Positions 26,556 to 34,897 of a DNA stretch of 64,000 nt are shown one piece after another. Each line of letters starts with the position of its first letter. The stretch's first letter is position 1. The stretch is from Paenibacillus phytohabitans (lineage in GTDB: Bacteria; Bacillota; Bacilli; Paenibacillales; Paenibacillaceae). A program made the translations under genes and the position numbers. Where the stretch lies: NCBI RefSeq assembly GCF_013141775.1, contig NZ_WHOB01000097.1, positions 124,001 through 188,000 of the forward strand, read 5' to 3'. The notes beneath the pieces are model-generated. The model saw only the letters and a list, made by a program, of their open reading frames with translations. It did not search any database and was not told the origin of the DNA.

Positions 26556-28363
26556 GTACCTATTATCAACGAAAATTGGATGAACTTTTTAGCGATGATA
26601 AGCAAGCAGAAGCGTATATGTCTGAAAAGAATACTGTCGTGATTGCCGGACCTGGCAGTGGCAAAACTACAGTATTAACATTGAAAATTATGAAAGCACT
26701 CCAAGCCATAAGTCAACCAAGAGGGCTCGCATGTATAACTTACAGTCGAGCTGCTGCTGCTGAATTGAAATCTAGATTAAAGAAATTGGGCTGCAGCCAG
26801 TCGAGACAGAACGTTTTTGTTGGAACCGTCCATTCTTTTTGTATTGCAGAGATAATAAAGCCATTTTCACATTTGTATCCTACGTACGAAATTCCGGAAA
26901 CTTTAGACATTATATCTGAAGGTGAAAAAAAGGCTTTATTTGCAAAGATAAAAGAAGAGCTAGGGTATGGTAATGAATACCTAACTATTGAAGAAATGGA
27001 TAAGGAACGAAGCCTGAACATTGAAGGTTTAAGTGAAATTCATATAGAAACTTATGAACTTGCTCTAAATGTTGCACAACATTACGAACGCACAATTAAA
27101 GAAATGGGCAAAATAGATTTTATGGATATAGTCAAATTCGCCACATTATTGATACAAAAGGAACGTTACGTAAGACTATGTTTAGAAGCTAGATTTCCAT
27201 GGATATTCGTTGATGAATATCAAGATTTAGGAAAACCATTACATGAAATGATCTTATCTTTATTCAACAGAACTAGCATTAATTTTTTTGTGGTGGGAGA
27301 TCCGGATCAATCAATTTATGGTTTCAATGGAGCGATGCCAGACTATCTTAAAGAATTAGGGAACAAACCAGAATTCAGCACAATAAAATTGTCTTCAAAT
27401 TATAGGAGCACACAACAAATTGTTGATGCTACTGAACTAGTTTTGGGAAACCAAGAGAAGAGAGAAGCAAGGGCTATAATCGATAAAGATACAGAATTCC
27501 ACTTTATTCAGTGCGAATCGGAATTATTGGAACAATATGAAAAAGTTGCGCATTCGATTATACCAGAGTGTGTAGAGCATGGAATACCGTATAATGACAT
27601 CGCAGTACTTGTAGCAAACAATACAAGTGCTAAGGAATTGGCGGAAATATTTAAAAACAATGATATACCCTATTACCTGAATAAATTGGAATATGATAGA
27701 AGTGAAGTGGTTATATGGTTAGAACAATGTGCAACGTGGGTTTTAAATCATGGAAGTCAATCGTTTAGTGCATTGTTTGATTTCTGGCTTCGTTTACTTA
27801 AAGAAAATGAAGCATCTTTGGACTCCAGATCCATAGCCTTGGAAAAAATAAAGTTCATGATGATTTTGCAGGACAGTATAGATTATGCTAGTAAATTGTC
27901 GGAATGGCTAAAGTACGTCTTCAGTTATCTTCCGTTATTTGAGTTACTTGAAAATTCCAGAGCTCATCAAAATGAAAACGAAAATTTAGAGAAAATTCTG
28001 GAGATCGCATCTTCGGGGAATTTTGAAAACTTCGATATTAGTCGGTTCGCCCAGTTAGGTAAACCTGATGATCAAATTACCATCTCGACTAGACATAGTT
28101 CAAAGGGTTTGGAGTTCGAAGTGGTGATTTTATTAGGAATGGAAGAGAATAATTTTCCTAATTATTTTTCAATTAATGACGCCAATAAATTGAGAGAAGA
28201 TTACCGCCTTTTTTTCGTGTGCATCAGTAGAGCGAAAAGGGTATGTTACTTGCTCAGGAGTCAGAGGTACACGAAAAAAACTAAATGGGGCTTGAGAACC
28301 TTTGATCATGTTCCTTCTCGGTTTTGGGTCTTATTACATTCGGTATATGGTAATAAGCATTAG
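26552..28363 (+). CDS. gajB: UvrD-like helicase, GajB of a Gabija-type system
   Basis: GajB is the SF1 helicase partner of GajA, thought to sense DNA ends or single strands and to stimulate nicking. The 603-residue protein shows Walker A GPGSGKTTV at about 32-40, motif Ia LACITYSRAAAAEL, Walker B FVDEYQDLG near 218-226, motif III VGDPDQSIYGFNGA, SNYRSTQQIV, STRHSSKGLEFEVVILLG and RLFFVCISRAKR. A complete set of SF1 motifs. TTG start at 26552 overlaps the gajA stop by 3 bases. Slightly longer than the type GajB (494). The gene ends 10 bases before an oppositely oriented gene. Confidence 0.82.
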   Translation: MSTYYQRKLDELFSDDKQAEAYMSEKNTVVIAGPGSGKTTVLTLKIMKALQAISQPRGLACITYSRAAAAELKSRLKKLGCSQSRQNVFVGTVHSFCIAEIIKPFSHLYPTYEIPETLDIISEGEKKALFAKIKEELGYGNEYLTIEEMDKERSLNIEGLSEIHIETYELALNVAQHYERTIKEMGKIDFMDIVKFATLLIQKERYVRLCLEARFPWIFVDEYQDLGKPLHEMILSLFNRTSINFFVVGDPDQSIYGFNGAMPDYLKELGNKPEFSTIKLSSNYRSTQQIVDATELVLGNQEKREARAIIDKDTEFHFIQCESELLEQYEKVAHSIIPECVEHGIPYNDIAVLVANNTSAKELAEIFKNNDIPYYLNKLEYDRSEVVIWLEQCATWVLNHGSQSFSALFDFWLRLLKENEASLDSRSIALEKIKFMMILQDSIDYASKLSEWLKYVFSYLPLFELLENSRAHQNENENLEKILEIASSGNFENFDISRFAQLGKPDDQITISTRHSSKGLEFEVVILLGMEENNFPNYFSINDANKLREDYRLFFVCISRAKRVCYLLRSQRYTKKTKWGLRTFDHVPSRFWVLLHSVYGNKH

Positions 28364-28373
28364 GAGCATTTTT

Positions 28374-29009
28374 TTAATTTGAAACAATAATCTTTAAACT
28401 ATCTATTGTAGCTGTAATTATATCTTCATGTATGATTTTAGCAATGCATTCGTCAGCATCAAACCAAGATCCTAGAATAGGGTTTCCATAGTTCCAGACT
28501 TGGTATCTATTGAGGCTAAGAAATACACTACTAAAAATATGTATTTGCTTGTTATATTCTAAAGAAATCTTTTGTATTTCTTTTTTAAATTTATTTACGT
28601 TCTCTGCACCTAATTCATTAAAAATTGAGGCGTCCATTTCTAATGTGATCTCATGGGCTTCGATTTGCTCCTTCCAAAGAAAGGGACCCATTATTAACTG
28701 TTTTCGAATATAATCTTCAAACTGTCGAAACAACATTTCATTAACCAATTTATAATAATGGTATTGCGGATCTAAGTAGCAACTAGTGATTTCCTTTATA
28801 AACGTATATTCTTGATTTGAATTTACTGCTGAAAATTGATAGGAGGTGGGTGGTAAATTTAGATCTTCCACTAAATTGATTGGTTCACTTATCCCCAGAT
28901 CTTTTTCTATAGCTTTGCTGAATCTAGTGTTTTCTTTTCTGAAAGTATCTATACATCCTGATAATCTTTTATATATTATGGGACCGCATGCCAAATTTAA
29001 TTTATACAA
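28374..29009 (-). CDS. hypothetical protein convergent with gajB
   Basis: A 211-residue soluble protein of unknown family, mostly helical, with Trp- and Tyr-rich C-terminal third (YQVWNYGNPILGSWFDADEC). TTG at 29009 is preferred: AAGGAG lies 10 bases upstream, and there is no early ATG in the frame. The frame stays open up to 29063 and then would overlap the divergent gene at 29047. It ends 10 bases from gajB with no visible terminator between. Function unknown. Confidence 0.6.
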   Translation of the reverse strand: MYKLNLACGPIIYKRLSGCIDTFRKENTRFSKAIEKDLGISEPINLVEDLNLPPTSYQFSAVNSNQEYTFIKEITSCYLDPQYHYYKLVNEMLFRQFEDYIRKQLIMGPFLWKEQIEAHEITLEMDASIFNELGAENVNKFKKEIQKISLEYNKQIHIFSSVFLSLNRYQVWNYGNPILGSWFDADECIAKIIHEDIITATIDSLKIIVSN

Positions 29010-29046
29010 AATACCACAACTCCTTATATATTTTTGGAGGTACAAA

Positions 29047-29256
29047 ATGAGCGAAGATGACAAAATAACACCTATTAGAAAAATAAAAACAATTGAAACT
29101 GTTAAGCCTATTTTCCCGATTGACGAATATAATGCTCAGGTTAAAAGACCGAAAACAGCAACAGAAATAAAACAAGAAGAAGACCATAAACAAAAAGTAA
29201 TAGACGAACAAAATAAAAAAGACGGTAAAGGTAATCGTTATAATGAACGTTATTGA
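29047..29256 (+). CDS. small charged protein
   Basis: A 69-residue, strongly hydrophilic, probably disordered protein, rich in Lys, Glu and Asp. ATG at 29047 is behind TTTTTGGAGGT, a strong ribosome site, and codon use is consistent with the neighbours. Its promoter region overlaps the start of the divergent gene at 29009. No function can be assigned; it may be an anti-toxin-like or DNA-associated peptide, but that would be guessing. Confidence 0.6.
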   Translation: MSEDDKITPIRKIKTIETVKPIFPIDEYNAQVKRPKTATEIKQEEDHKQKVIDEQNKKDGKGNRYNERY

Positions 29257-29317
29257 TCTATAAAAATATTAAGAGAATAAATTAAAAATCCTTTGAATAT
29301 AATATTTTATAGGTATC

Positions 29318-29343
29318 AGGACGGTGAAAACCGTCCTTTCTAT
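29318..29343 (+). terminator. terminator after the small charged protein
   Basis: Perfect 8-bp stem AGGACGGT / ACCGTCCT with a GAAA tetraloop, followed by TTCTATTT. About 60 bases after the stop. Confidence 0.7.
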
Positions 29344-29398
29344 TTAAGGATTAATGTAATCTATGATGTGTAAATACTAACAGGAGGCAAGAACAAAA

Positions 29399-30304
29399 AT
29401 GGAAACTGAATCATATCGCCAAATAATGGAACCCTATTCATATCCTTTGAATTCCACGGGAAATAAAACTTTTCTGGGAAATGCTCACGATAAAAAGTGT
29501 ATATTTTGTGGGAAAACAGAACAAGAGGTCACATTCAAGAAAGAGGCTCATGTAATTCCAGCTGCCTTAGGTAATCGAACTTTATTTAATTTAGATGAAT
29601 GTGATAGATGTAACGAGGACTACTTTAGCATACATGAAAATGAATTAGTAAATTTTTTAATGATGGACCGTATATTTATTAGAGCTCGAAAAAGAAGCGG
29701 CTCTCCTAAATATAAACCTTCAAAAGGAGAGTCCTTTATTGAAGGAAAAACCGGCTCCAATCACGTTCATCTAAGTATGTTAGAGGGGGAAGATTCTTTT
29801 GAAATTGAGGATTTTGAAAATGAAAACAAAATGGTTCTTACAATAAACGATGTTCCACCTTATTGTCCCGCGGATGTCTGCAAATGTTTAACGCATATGG
29901 GATGGTCATTGCTTTCAGAAGAAAAGCGAAAAAAAATAGCTTATGTACCTGAATGGCTCCTCGGGAAGATTGAATTCTTTCCATTATATTTAGATATTGC
30001 TTTTGTACCGGGGAATGGTTATTCAAATGTGATTTTGGAATTATGGGAATCTGTCGATGAGCAAGCAAACTATCCAATAGCTATCAGATTTACGTTTGGG
30101 TTAAAAATATTAACATTTTACTTACCTGGTAACCCTGAAGCCGATGCTCCTTTAGTCAGAAATGAAAGTTATTTTCAAATTCCTGAAGGGATCGACATAA
30201 ACGTAGACGGGATGAAAATTCTAAATAATGAAAGATTAAAGCCAGGTAAACAAAATTACACTTGGCGCTATCGAACAAAAGGGGATAATGAAAAGGTTAC
30301 TTAA
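29399..30304 (+). CDS. HNH endonuclease, HNH_4 type
   Basis: A 301-residue protein. Residues 34-72 form a zinc-linked HNH motif: C34-x2-C37, then EAHVIPAALGN with H51, then C68-x2-C71-N72, as in HNH_4 endonucleases. The C-terminal 200 residues are unrecognised and likely a specificity or sensor region. ATG at 29399 follows CAGGAGGCAAG. It stands alone between two hairpins and so is another possible single-gene nuclease of the island. Confidence 0.82.
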   Translation: METESYRQIMEPYSYPLNSTGNKTFLGNAHDKKCIFCGKTEQEVTFKKEAHVIPAALGNRTLFNLDECDRCNEDYFSIHENELVNFLMMDRIFIRARKRSGSPKYKPSKGESFIEGKTGSNHVHLSMLEGEDSFEIEDFENENKMVLTINDVPPYCPADVCKCLTHMGWSLLSEEKRKKIAYVPEWLLGKIEFFPLYLDIAFVPGNGYSNVILELWESVDEQANYPIAIRFTFGLKILTFYLPGNPEADAPLVRNESYFQIPEGIDINVDGMKILNNERLKPGKQNYTWRYRTKGDNEKVT

Positions 30305-30315
30305 CTATAGGAAAT

Positions 30316-30358
30316 AAAACAGAGGGAACAACTGATTGTTCCCTCTGTTTTATTATTT
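30316..30358 (+). terminator. terminator of the HNH_4 gene
   Basis: Perfect 15-bp inverted repeat (AAAACAGAGGGAACA and complement) with a 6-base loop and a T-rich end, 11 bases after the stop. The following 250 bases up to the next start show only AT-rich sequence. Confidence 0.85.
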
Positions 30359-30614
30359 TTACATGTTTGTCTTGTTCTAAGTCCACACCTGTGTACGTAC
30401 ACCTCTGCTATTACCCCTAATAATGTGTTTGAGTCTTACCCGAGATAGCTGTATGGTATTAACGACTTAAGCAATAAATACTAGATATGGACCATTTGTC
30501 ATAGATAATTAATATAATTACGCTTATGGTTAATTGATAGAATGAAATAAATGGTATTTATCATTTATTGAAGGAATGAAGTGCTTTCAAATTTAGTGAC
30601 AAAGGGGCATCTTT

Positions 30615-33221
30615 GTGGGTCAATTTACTCTAAGTGAAATAAAAAAAATTAATGAGTTAGTGGATTCTAGAAATAAGCTCTACCAAAACACTCAAGAAAT
30701 TAAATCGATGTATGAAGCATCACGAATGATGTATAGTGATGACTCTGCATTTGTATCAGAATTACTGCAAAATGCTGATGATTGTGCTGCAAGTAAGGTT
30801 GAAATTTGGTTAAATAATAGTAGTTTTATGCTCAACCATAATGGAAAATGTTTTGAGTTAGATGATATAGAGCAGATAACAAAAGCGAGCCAAGAAAAAA
30901 ATAGAAAAGCTAATGACGATAGTCGGATTGGAAAGTTTGGCATTGGATTTAAGTCGGTATTTAATATTACGGATAAACCTCAAATAACTTCGGGAAAGTA
31001 TCAATTCGAAATTCAAGATTATATAATCCCTAACTTTATTGTTCCCAATATTGATGGCGATACTAGCGATCTTACATATGGTGAGAATTTAGATACAAGT
31101 ATTAACCTTCCGTACTCTGATTTCACTGTTTTTGATAAAGTAAAGGATAAATTAGAGTACATTTCTGGACGATATTTGCTTTTTCTGAATCATATTATTA
31201 ATTTGAAAGTTAATTTTGAAGATCAAGAAATAAACCTGTGCAAAGAAGAAATTACTACTACCTTCTTTGATATGGATCAATTTAATGAAGAATTTAAGCA
31301 TCTAGTAGATGCAGGTATTGTTACTGTTTTCGAAATTGCAAATCAAGTTTATTTAGTTATTGACGGAAGAATAATTGGAGATCAAAAAGAAACGGATAAT
31401 TATTATAAAAATATTAAAATTGCTTTTGAAGTGTCCAAAAATCTAGATGGAACAATTAACTTCCGATATGCTCGTAACTCGAATTTTAACGTATTCTTTC
31501 CAACTAATACGCCAACAGGTCTTGGCTATTTAATCCAAGGAAATTACACAGTTGGAATGAGTAGAAAAGAACTTAACAATGCTAGTCAAGACTTTTTAGG
31601 CGATAAAAATAATAGTGAAATTATTAATATCACTTCACAGATATTAACTCGTACCATTGATTTATTTGCTTTAAATAAAATTATTAACAAAAGCTTTTTG
31701 AAAGTGGTTTTGAATTGGAATGGTGCGCCTGATTCATTAAAGATTAAATTGGAAGACACTTTTATTGATTATTTCTCAAATCACAATAAAATTTTGCTTT
31801 CTGAAAATTGTAGCGAAATTGAAAAAGTTATATTCGTTGATGAAGAAGAGCTGAAGACCATTTTTAAAGCTAAGGATCTTTATGAGGATTGTTATTGGGT
31901 TGAAGATCATTATATTGAATTTTTTTCATTTTTCTCCAAAATAAAAGGTCTTAAATTATTAAATCTTGAAAAGGTTATTGAACGAATAAATACAGATAAA
32001 GATATTATTGAGAAAACTAATATTGAGAATCTTTATAGATATTTATTAAATTTTAAAAGAAAAAATAAAATAGAAAATCTTGAATTCATAAAGACGAATG
32101 GCGGGAATTATGTCACAATTAAGCAGAAGATATTTTTGGAAAATCAAATTACAAATTTTGAGGAAATAAAAGATGAAATAAATAAAAAGACCAGCCTAAC
32201 TTTTTATCCGATTTTCATAGATAAAGAATTGGGAGGGAAAGTTGGGTCAATTCTTAAGTTAGAAAAACTGAGCTATTCTTCTGTACTAAGATATATAGAA
32301 CAAGAATTTTTTGTTACAGGAAATTCTGAAATAAAAAATATTGCTCAATATTTTGGTGGGTTTAATTTAATTTTAAAATTAATGAAAATCTCGCAGGAAA
32401 AAATAGAACTTAAAAATGTCCCGATTATTGTTAAAAATGACAAAGGGGGCTACTTCAAGGAAAATCAAAAAACTGTATATTTTATTGAAGACGAAGATAT
32501 CAAATCGTTATATATGAATGCTGGTGTGTTGAAGCTTAATGATTTTGTAGATAATGATCTTTATAAAAAGCATGTGCCAATTGAACTAAATGATGAATTG
32601 AAAACATTTTTCATTGAATCGAAAGTTAGAAAAAGAATGTTCGATGTTAAAAAAATAGAAGTACCTAGTTACCAATTTTACAGTAAAGAAAATATGCAAA
32701 TTTACTATAATATTCCGAAGCCTAAACAATATACTAATATTTTTACTGTTTATAATCCAATGATTAAAGAAACACAAAAAATCCTTGAGTACTTGAGTCA
32801 ATATGGTGGGATGGAAGCAACGCGCACATTTATGAAGTTAGTTTTTAAATTTTTTGATGAAGTTAAACACTTAAAGGGATACATTGAGTATTTTTATAAT
32901 AAGACTGATATTTCATATTTATCGGAACTTGATTTTATAACAATGCTTAAGGATTATTCATGGATAGTTATTGATAATAAACGCCTTAAACCAAAACAAA
33001 TCACATTGAAGATTTTAGAAAAAAATGATTACCTGCCATTTGGATATAGTGAGCAATTATTGTTTTCGATTTGCGATTTGATTGGAATTGATAAAGGTGA
33101 GTATAGTAAAGATATACAAGATATTTTATCTTTATTGAAAAATAGAAGTTCCGACGAGCTAGCTATAATAAATTCGGAAATTTTAAAAATAATTATTAAT
33201 AATCAGAATGGACAAGTATAA
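30615..33221 (+). CDS. sacsin/HSP90-like ATP-binding protein
   Basis: An 868-residue protein with a GHKL ATPase of the HSP90/sacsin type at the N-terminus. The N-box has E49-LLQN53-ADD, followed by a variant G1 box (LNHNGKCF, where HSP90 has DxGxG), and G2 GKFGIGFKSVF at 106-116 with downstream TDKP. The remaining 650 residues are Lys/Ile/Asn-rich and unrecognised. Such large bacterial sacsin-like proteins are often found in defence islands, though their role is mostly uncharacterised. GTG at 30615 is preceded by AAGGGG. Base composition is among the most AT-rich of the window. Standing alone, with a promoter presumably in 30360-30600 and a hairpin downstream at 33401. The AT-rich spacer 33222-33400 has no gene. 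Confidence 0.8.
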   Translation: MGQFTLSEIKKINELVDSRNKLYQNTQEIKSMYEASRMMYSDDSAFVSELLQNADDCAASKVEIWLNNSSFMLNHNGKCFELDDIEQITKASQEKNRKANDDSRIGKFGIGFKSVFNITDKPQITSGKYQFEIQDYIIPNFIVPNIDGDTSDLTYGENLDTSINLPYSDFTVFDKVKDKLEYISGRYLLFLNHIINLKVNFEDQEINLCKEEITTTFFDMDQFNEEFKHLVDAGIVTVFEIANQVYLVIDGRIIGDQKETDNYYKNIKIAFEVSKNLDGTINFRYARNSNFNVFFPTNTPTGLGYLIQGNYTVGMSRKELNNASQDFLGDKNNSEIINITSQILTRTIDLFALNKIINKSFLKVVLNWNGAPDSLKIKLEDTFIDYFSNHNKILLSENCSEIEKVIFVDEEELKTIFKAKDLYEDCYWVEDHYIEFFSFFSKIKGLKLLNLEKVIERINTDKDIIEKTNIENLYRYLLNFKRKNKIENLEFIKTNGGNYVTIKQKIFLENQITNFEEIKDEINKKTSLTFYPIFIDKELGGKVGSILKLEKLSYSSVLRYIEQEFFVTGNSEIKNIAQYFGGFNLILKLMKISQEKIELKNVPIIVKNDKGGYFKENQKTVYFIEDEDIKSLYMNAGVLKLNDFVDNDLYKKHVPIELNDELKTFFIESKVRKRMFDVKKIEVPSYQFYSKENMQIYYNIPKPKQYTNIFTVYNPMIKETQKILEYLSQYGGMEATRTFMKLVFKFFDEVKHLKGYIEYFYNKTDISYLSELDFITMLKDYSWIVIDNKRLKPKQITLKILEKNDYLPFGYSEQLLFSICDLIGIDKGEYSKDIQDILSLLKNRSSDELAIINSEILKIIINNQNGQV

Positions 33222-33400
33222 TATTTTATCTGGTGCTCTTTTGCACTTGAGCATGCTGTAGTTTTAGTAACAATAGATATTGTAGTACTCAAAATATCTT
33301 TCACTAAGTCTATTAATTGTATGGCTCGTGAGTATGTTGATAAGTTTATAAACGATTTAAATAGCCGAACAAAATAGACGTATAAACAAATAATTACCTA

Positions 33401-33443
33401 AATAAGAGCCCTATGCGACAACGTATCACATAGGGCTCTTATT
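33401..33443. terminator. terminator between the sacsin-like gene and the coiled-coil gene
   Basis: Perfect 15-bp arms (AATAAGAGCCCTATG and its complement) with a 13-base loop and ATTTTTTT following on the + strand. It overlaps the stop of the minus-strand gene and can serve both. Confidence 0.8.
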
Positions 33444-33675
33444 AGATTTTTTTGTTATGCTTTCCCGTAATTGCCCCACTAAGTACCTGTGTTTCGCGTG
33501 ATAGTTTATTTTGAAACTCACGTTGCTGTTTAGTTACCTTCATAAAACCATTATTTATTGCTTCCAAATCCCTGTTACGTCGATTTAGCGACTCGACATT
33601 TTGACGGAGTAGAATATTTTCTTTCTCAAGTAGACTGATGTCATCGTCATCAAAATTAATAATCTGTTCGCCCAT
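33442..33675 (-). CDS. small coiled-coil protein
   Basis: A 77-residue protein, nearly all predicted coiled coil (heptad-like LLEKENILLRQNVESL and RDLEAI), basic C-terminus. ATG at 33675 follows GGAGGT about 11 bases upstream. No family recognised. It lies next to the sacsin-like ATPase on the opposite strand and may be a DNA-associated or oligomerising partner; this is only a guess. Confidence 0.6.
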   Translation of the reverse strand: MGEQIINFDDDDISLLEKENILLRQNVESLNRRNRDLEAINNGFMKVTKQQREFQNKLSRETQVLSGAITGKHNKKI

Positions 33676-33874
33676 AATTATTAAGGACCTCCTTCTTAGT
33701 TGCAAATTTATGAGGTTATTATATCCACATATTTGCACAGATATTCTTTATTAACGTTTTCTTTAAGTGGACGATGGGGTAAGGATTTTTGCGGTTGAAA
33801 TCTAAGAATGAAAGTCATTAATTAGAGGGGACTCATCATTTGAAATTTAATATGACCTTTTAAGGGGTGTTTAT

Positions 33875-34666
33875 TTGACCAAAGTAGTTGGAATTGATGT
33901 CGCTGGATCAGAGAATACTTGGATGTGTTCGCTACATTTGACTCCTTCGCATCCTTCACCCATGGCTATTGTCCCCCAACTGATTTCTTTACGAGAGATA
34001 GTGGAATATTGCTTAAATCCCAAAAATAAAGTCAAGATCATTGTCATCGACGCTCCATTGTCCTATGCATTGAATGAAGAAAAGGGTTACCGTAATTGTG
34101 AAACTAGTCTTCGGAAAAACCTTCGTAAAGCTGGATTTAATAGCAATTTTATATTGTCAAGTAATTCGCTTATGGGTGTGACTAGTCGAGGAAGGCAACT
34201 TGCCGAGGAATTACGTGAGCGAGGATTCAGCGGTGAAATTATTGAAACGATACCTCGATACTGTTTAGCTCAAATTGCTTCGTTCGTTGGGAAGAAAGCA
34301 GTAACAGATGCTGTGAACCGGTATAAGAAAAAATCAGTTAATGTAATACAACATCGAGAAATTCTTTGGAAATTTTGGCGTTTGAGTCATTTTTGGAAAT
34401 CAAGCATTCTTAAGCCATCATTAACTCATAAAAAAAGTGATGGAGTAATTGATGCTTTTGTTTGTGCCACTATAGGCTATCTGATAGCTAATAATCCTAA
34501 AGCTGTTCATTTGGAGCGCCATGTAAATAATATTGAACCAATTCGAGGATTTGTGGAAGGAGTACATGTCCTTAATTATCCCTTCACTCCATCTGCAATA
34601 AACAAGTTTAGAACACAACGTGGCGTACGAAAAGAGATAAAAACATTAACCTCATTGTATTACTGA
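33875..34666 (+). CDS. DUF429 protein, predicted RNase H-fold nuclease
   Basis: A 263-residue protein matching the DUF429 family: VVGIDVAGSENTW with D8 at the start, a second acidic strand with IVIDAPLS at about 57-64, IIETIPR near 120, and KSDGVIDAFVCATIG at about 187-201. The order of acidic residues fits an RNase H-like active site. TTG at 33875 is 8 bases after AAGGGGTG. It is the last cargo gene, ending 9 bases before the first transposon-end box. A restriction, RNA or repair function is known only by prediction for this family. Its terminator is made from the transposon-end repeats themselves. Confidence 0.78.
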   Translation: MTKVVGIDVAGSENTWMCSLHLTPSHPSPMAIVPQLISLREIVEYCLNPKNKVKIIVIDAPLSYALNEEKGYRNCETSLRKNLRKAGFNSNFILSSNSLMGVTSRGRQLAEELRERGFSGEIIETIPRYCLAQIASFVGKKAVTDAVNRYKKKSVNVIQHREILWKFWRLSHFWKSSILKPSLTHKKSDGVIDAFVCATIGYLIANNPKAVHLERHVNNIEPIRGFVEGVHVLNYPFTPSAINKFRTQRGVRKEIKTLTSLYY

Positions 34667-34714
34667 TAAAGCCGTTATCATTCTCATGGGAATGATAACG
34701 GCTTTATCAGTAAT
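34659..34714 (+). terminator. 25-bp perfect palindrome, terminator overlapping transposon end boxes
   Basis: Two perfect 25-bp arms (34659-34683 and 34690-34714) with a 6-base loop start within the DUF429 stop codon region. Both arms include a TTATC-type transposase box (34675 and 34704). So the terminator is built from the two innermost TnsB-type boxes. Confidence 0.75.
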
Positions 34715-34897
34715 TATGGCAACAAATGCGGCTATTTATCATGAATTTTGGAAACTGTCGGCGTTTATCAAAGTGATTGGTAATTTGTACGCTACTTATC
34801 ATAAGGAGTGGGAATGTCTTATCACGTTCTATGGAAACGGTGTTGATGTGGCGCGGTTTTTCCGAGGTCAAATTATCATTAATTCTGGTGACCTACA
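34675..34897 (+). mobile_element. right end of the Tn7-like transposon with TnsB-type boxes
   Basis: Seven boxes share TTATCA-N7-TGG in one orientation, starting at 34675 (TGG replaced by GGG), 34704, 34736, 34765, 34796, 34819 and 34873. Their upstream flank often reads CGGCT or CGGCG. Spacing is 29, 32, 29, 31, 23 and 54. This is the arrangement of TnsB-binding sites at a Tn7-like right end. The element probably ends with ACA at 34895-34897, the outward complement of the TGT terminus of these elements. GC-rich comEC sequence resumes there. The exact end is not proven without the left end; the predicted 5-bp duplication is CCGGT. Confidence 0.7.

Noticed and set aside
4558..34897. CRISPR array or CRISPR-guided Tn7-like (CAST) system
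   Set aside because: No spaced direct repeat array and no Cas gene were found in the window. The repeats at the right end are transposon boxes.
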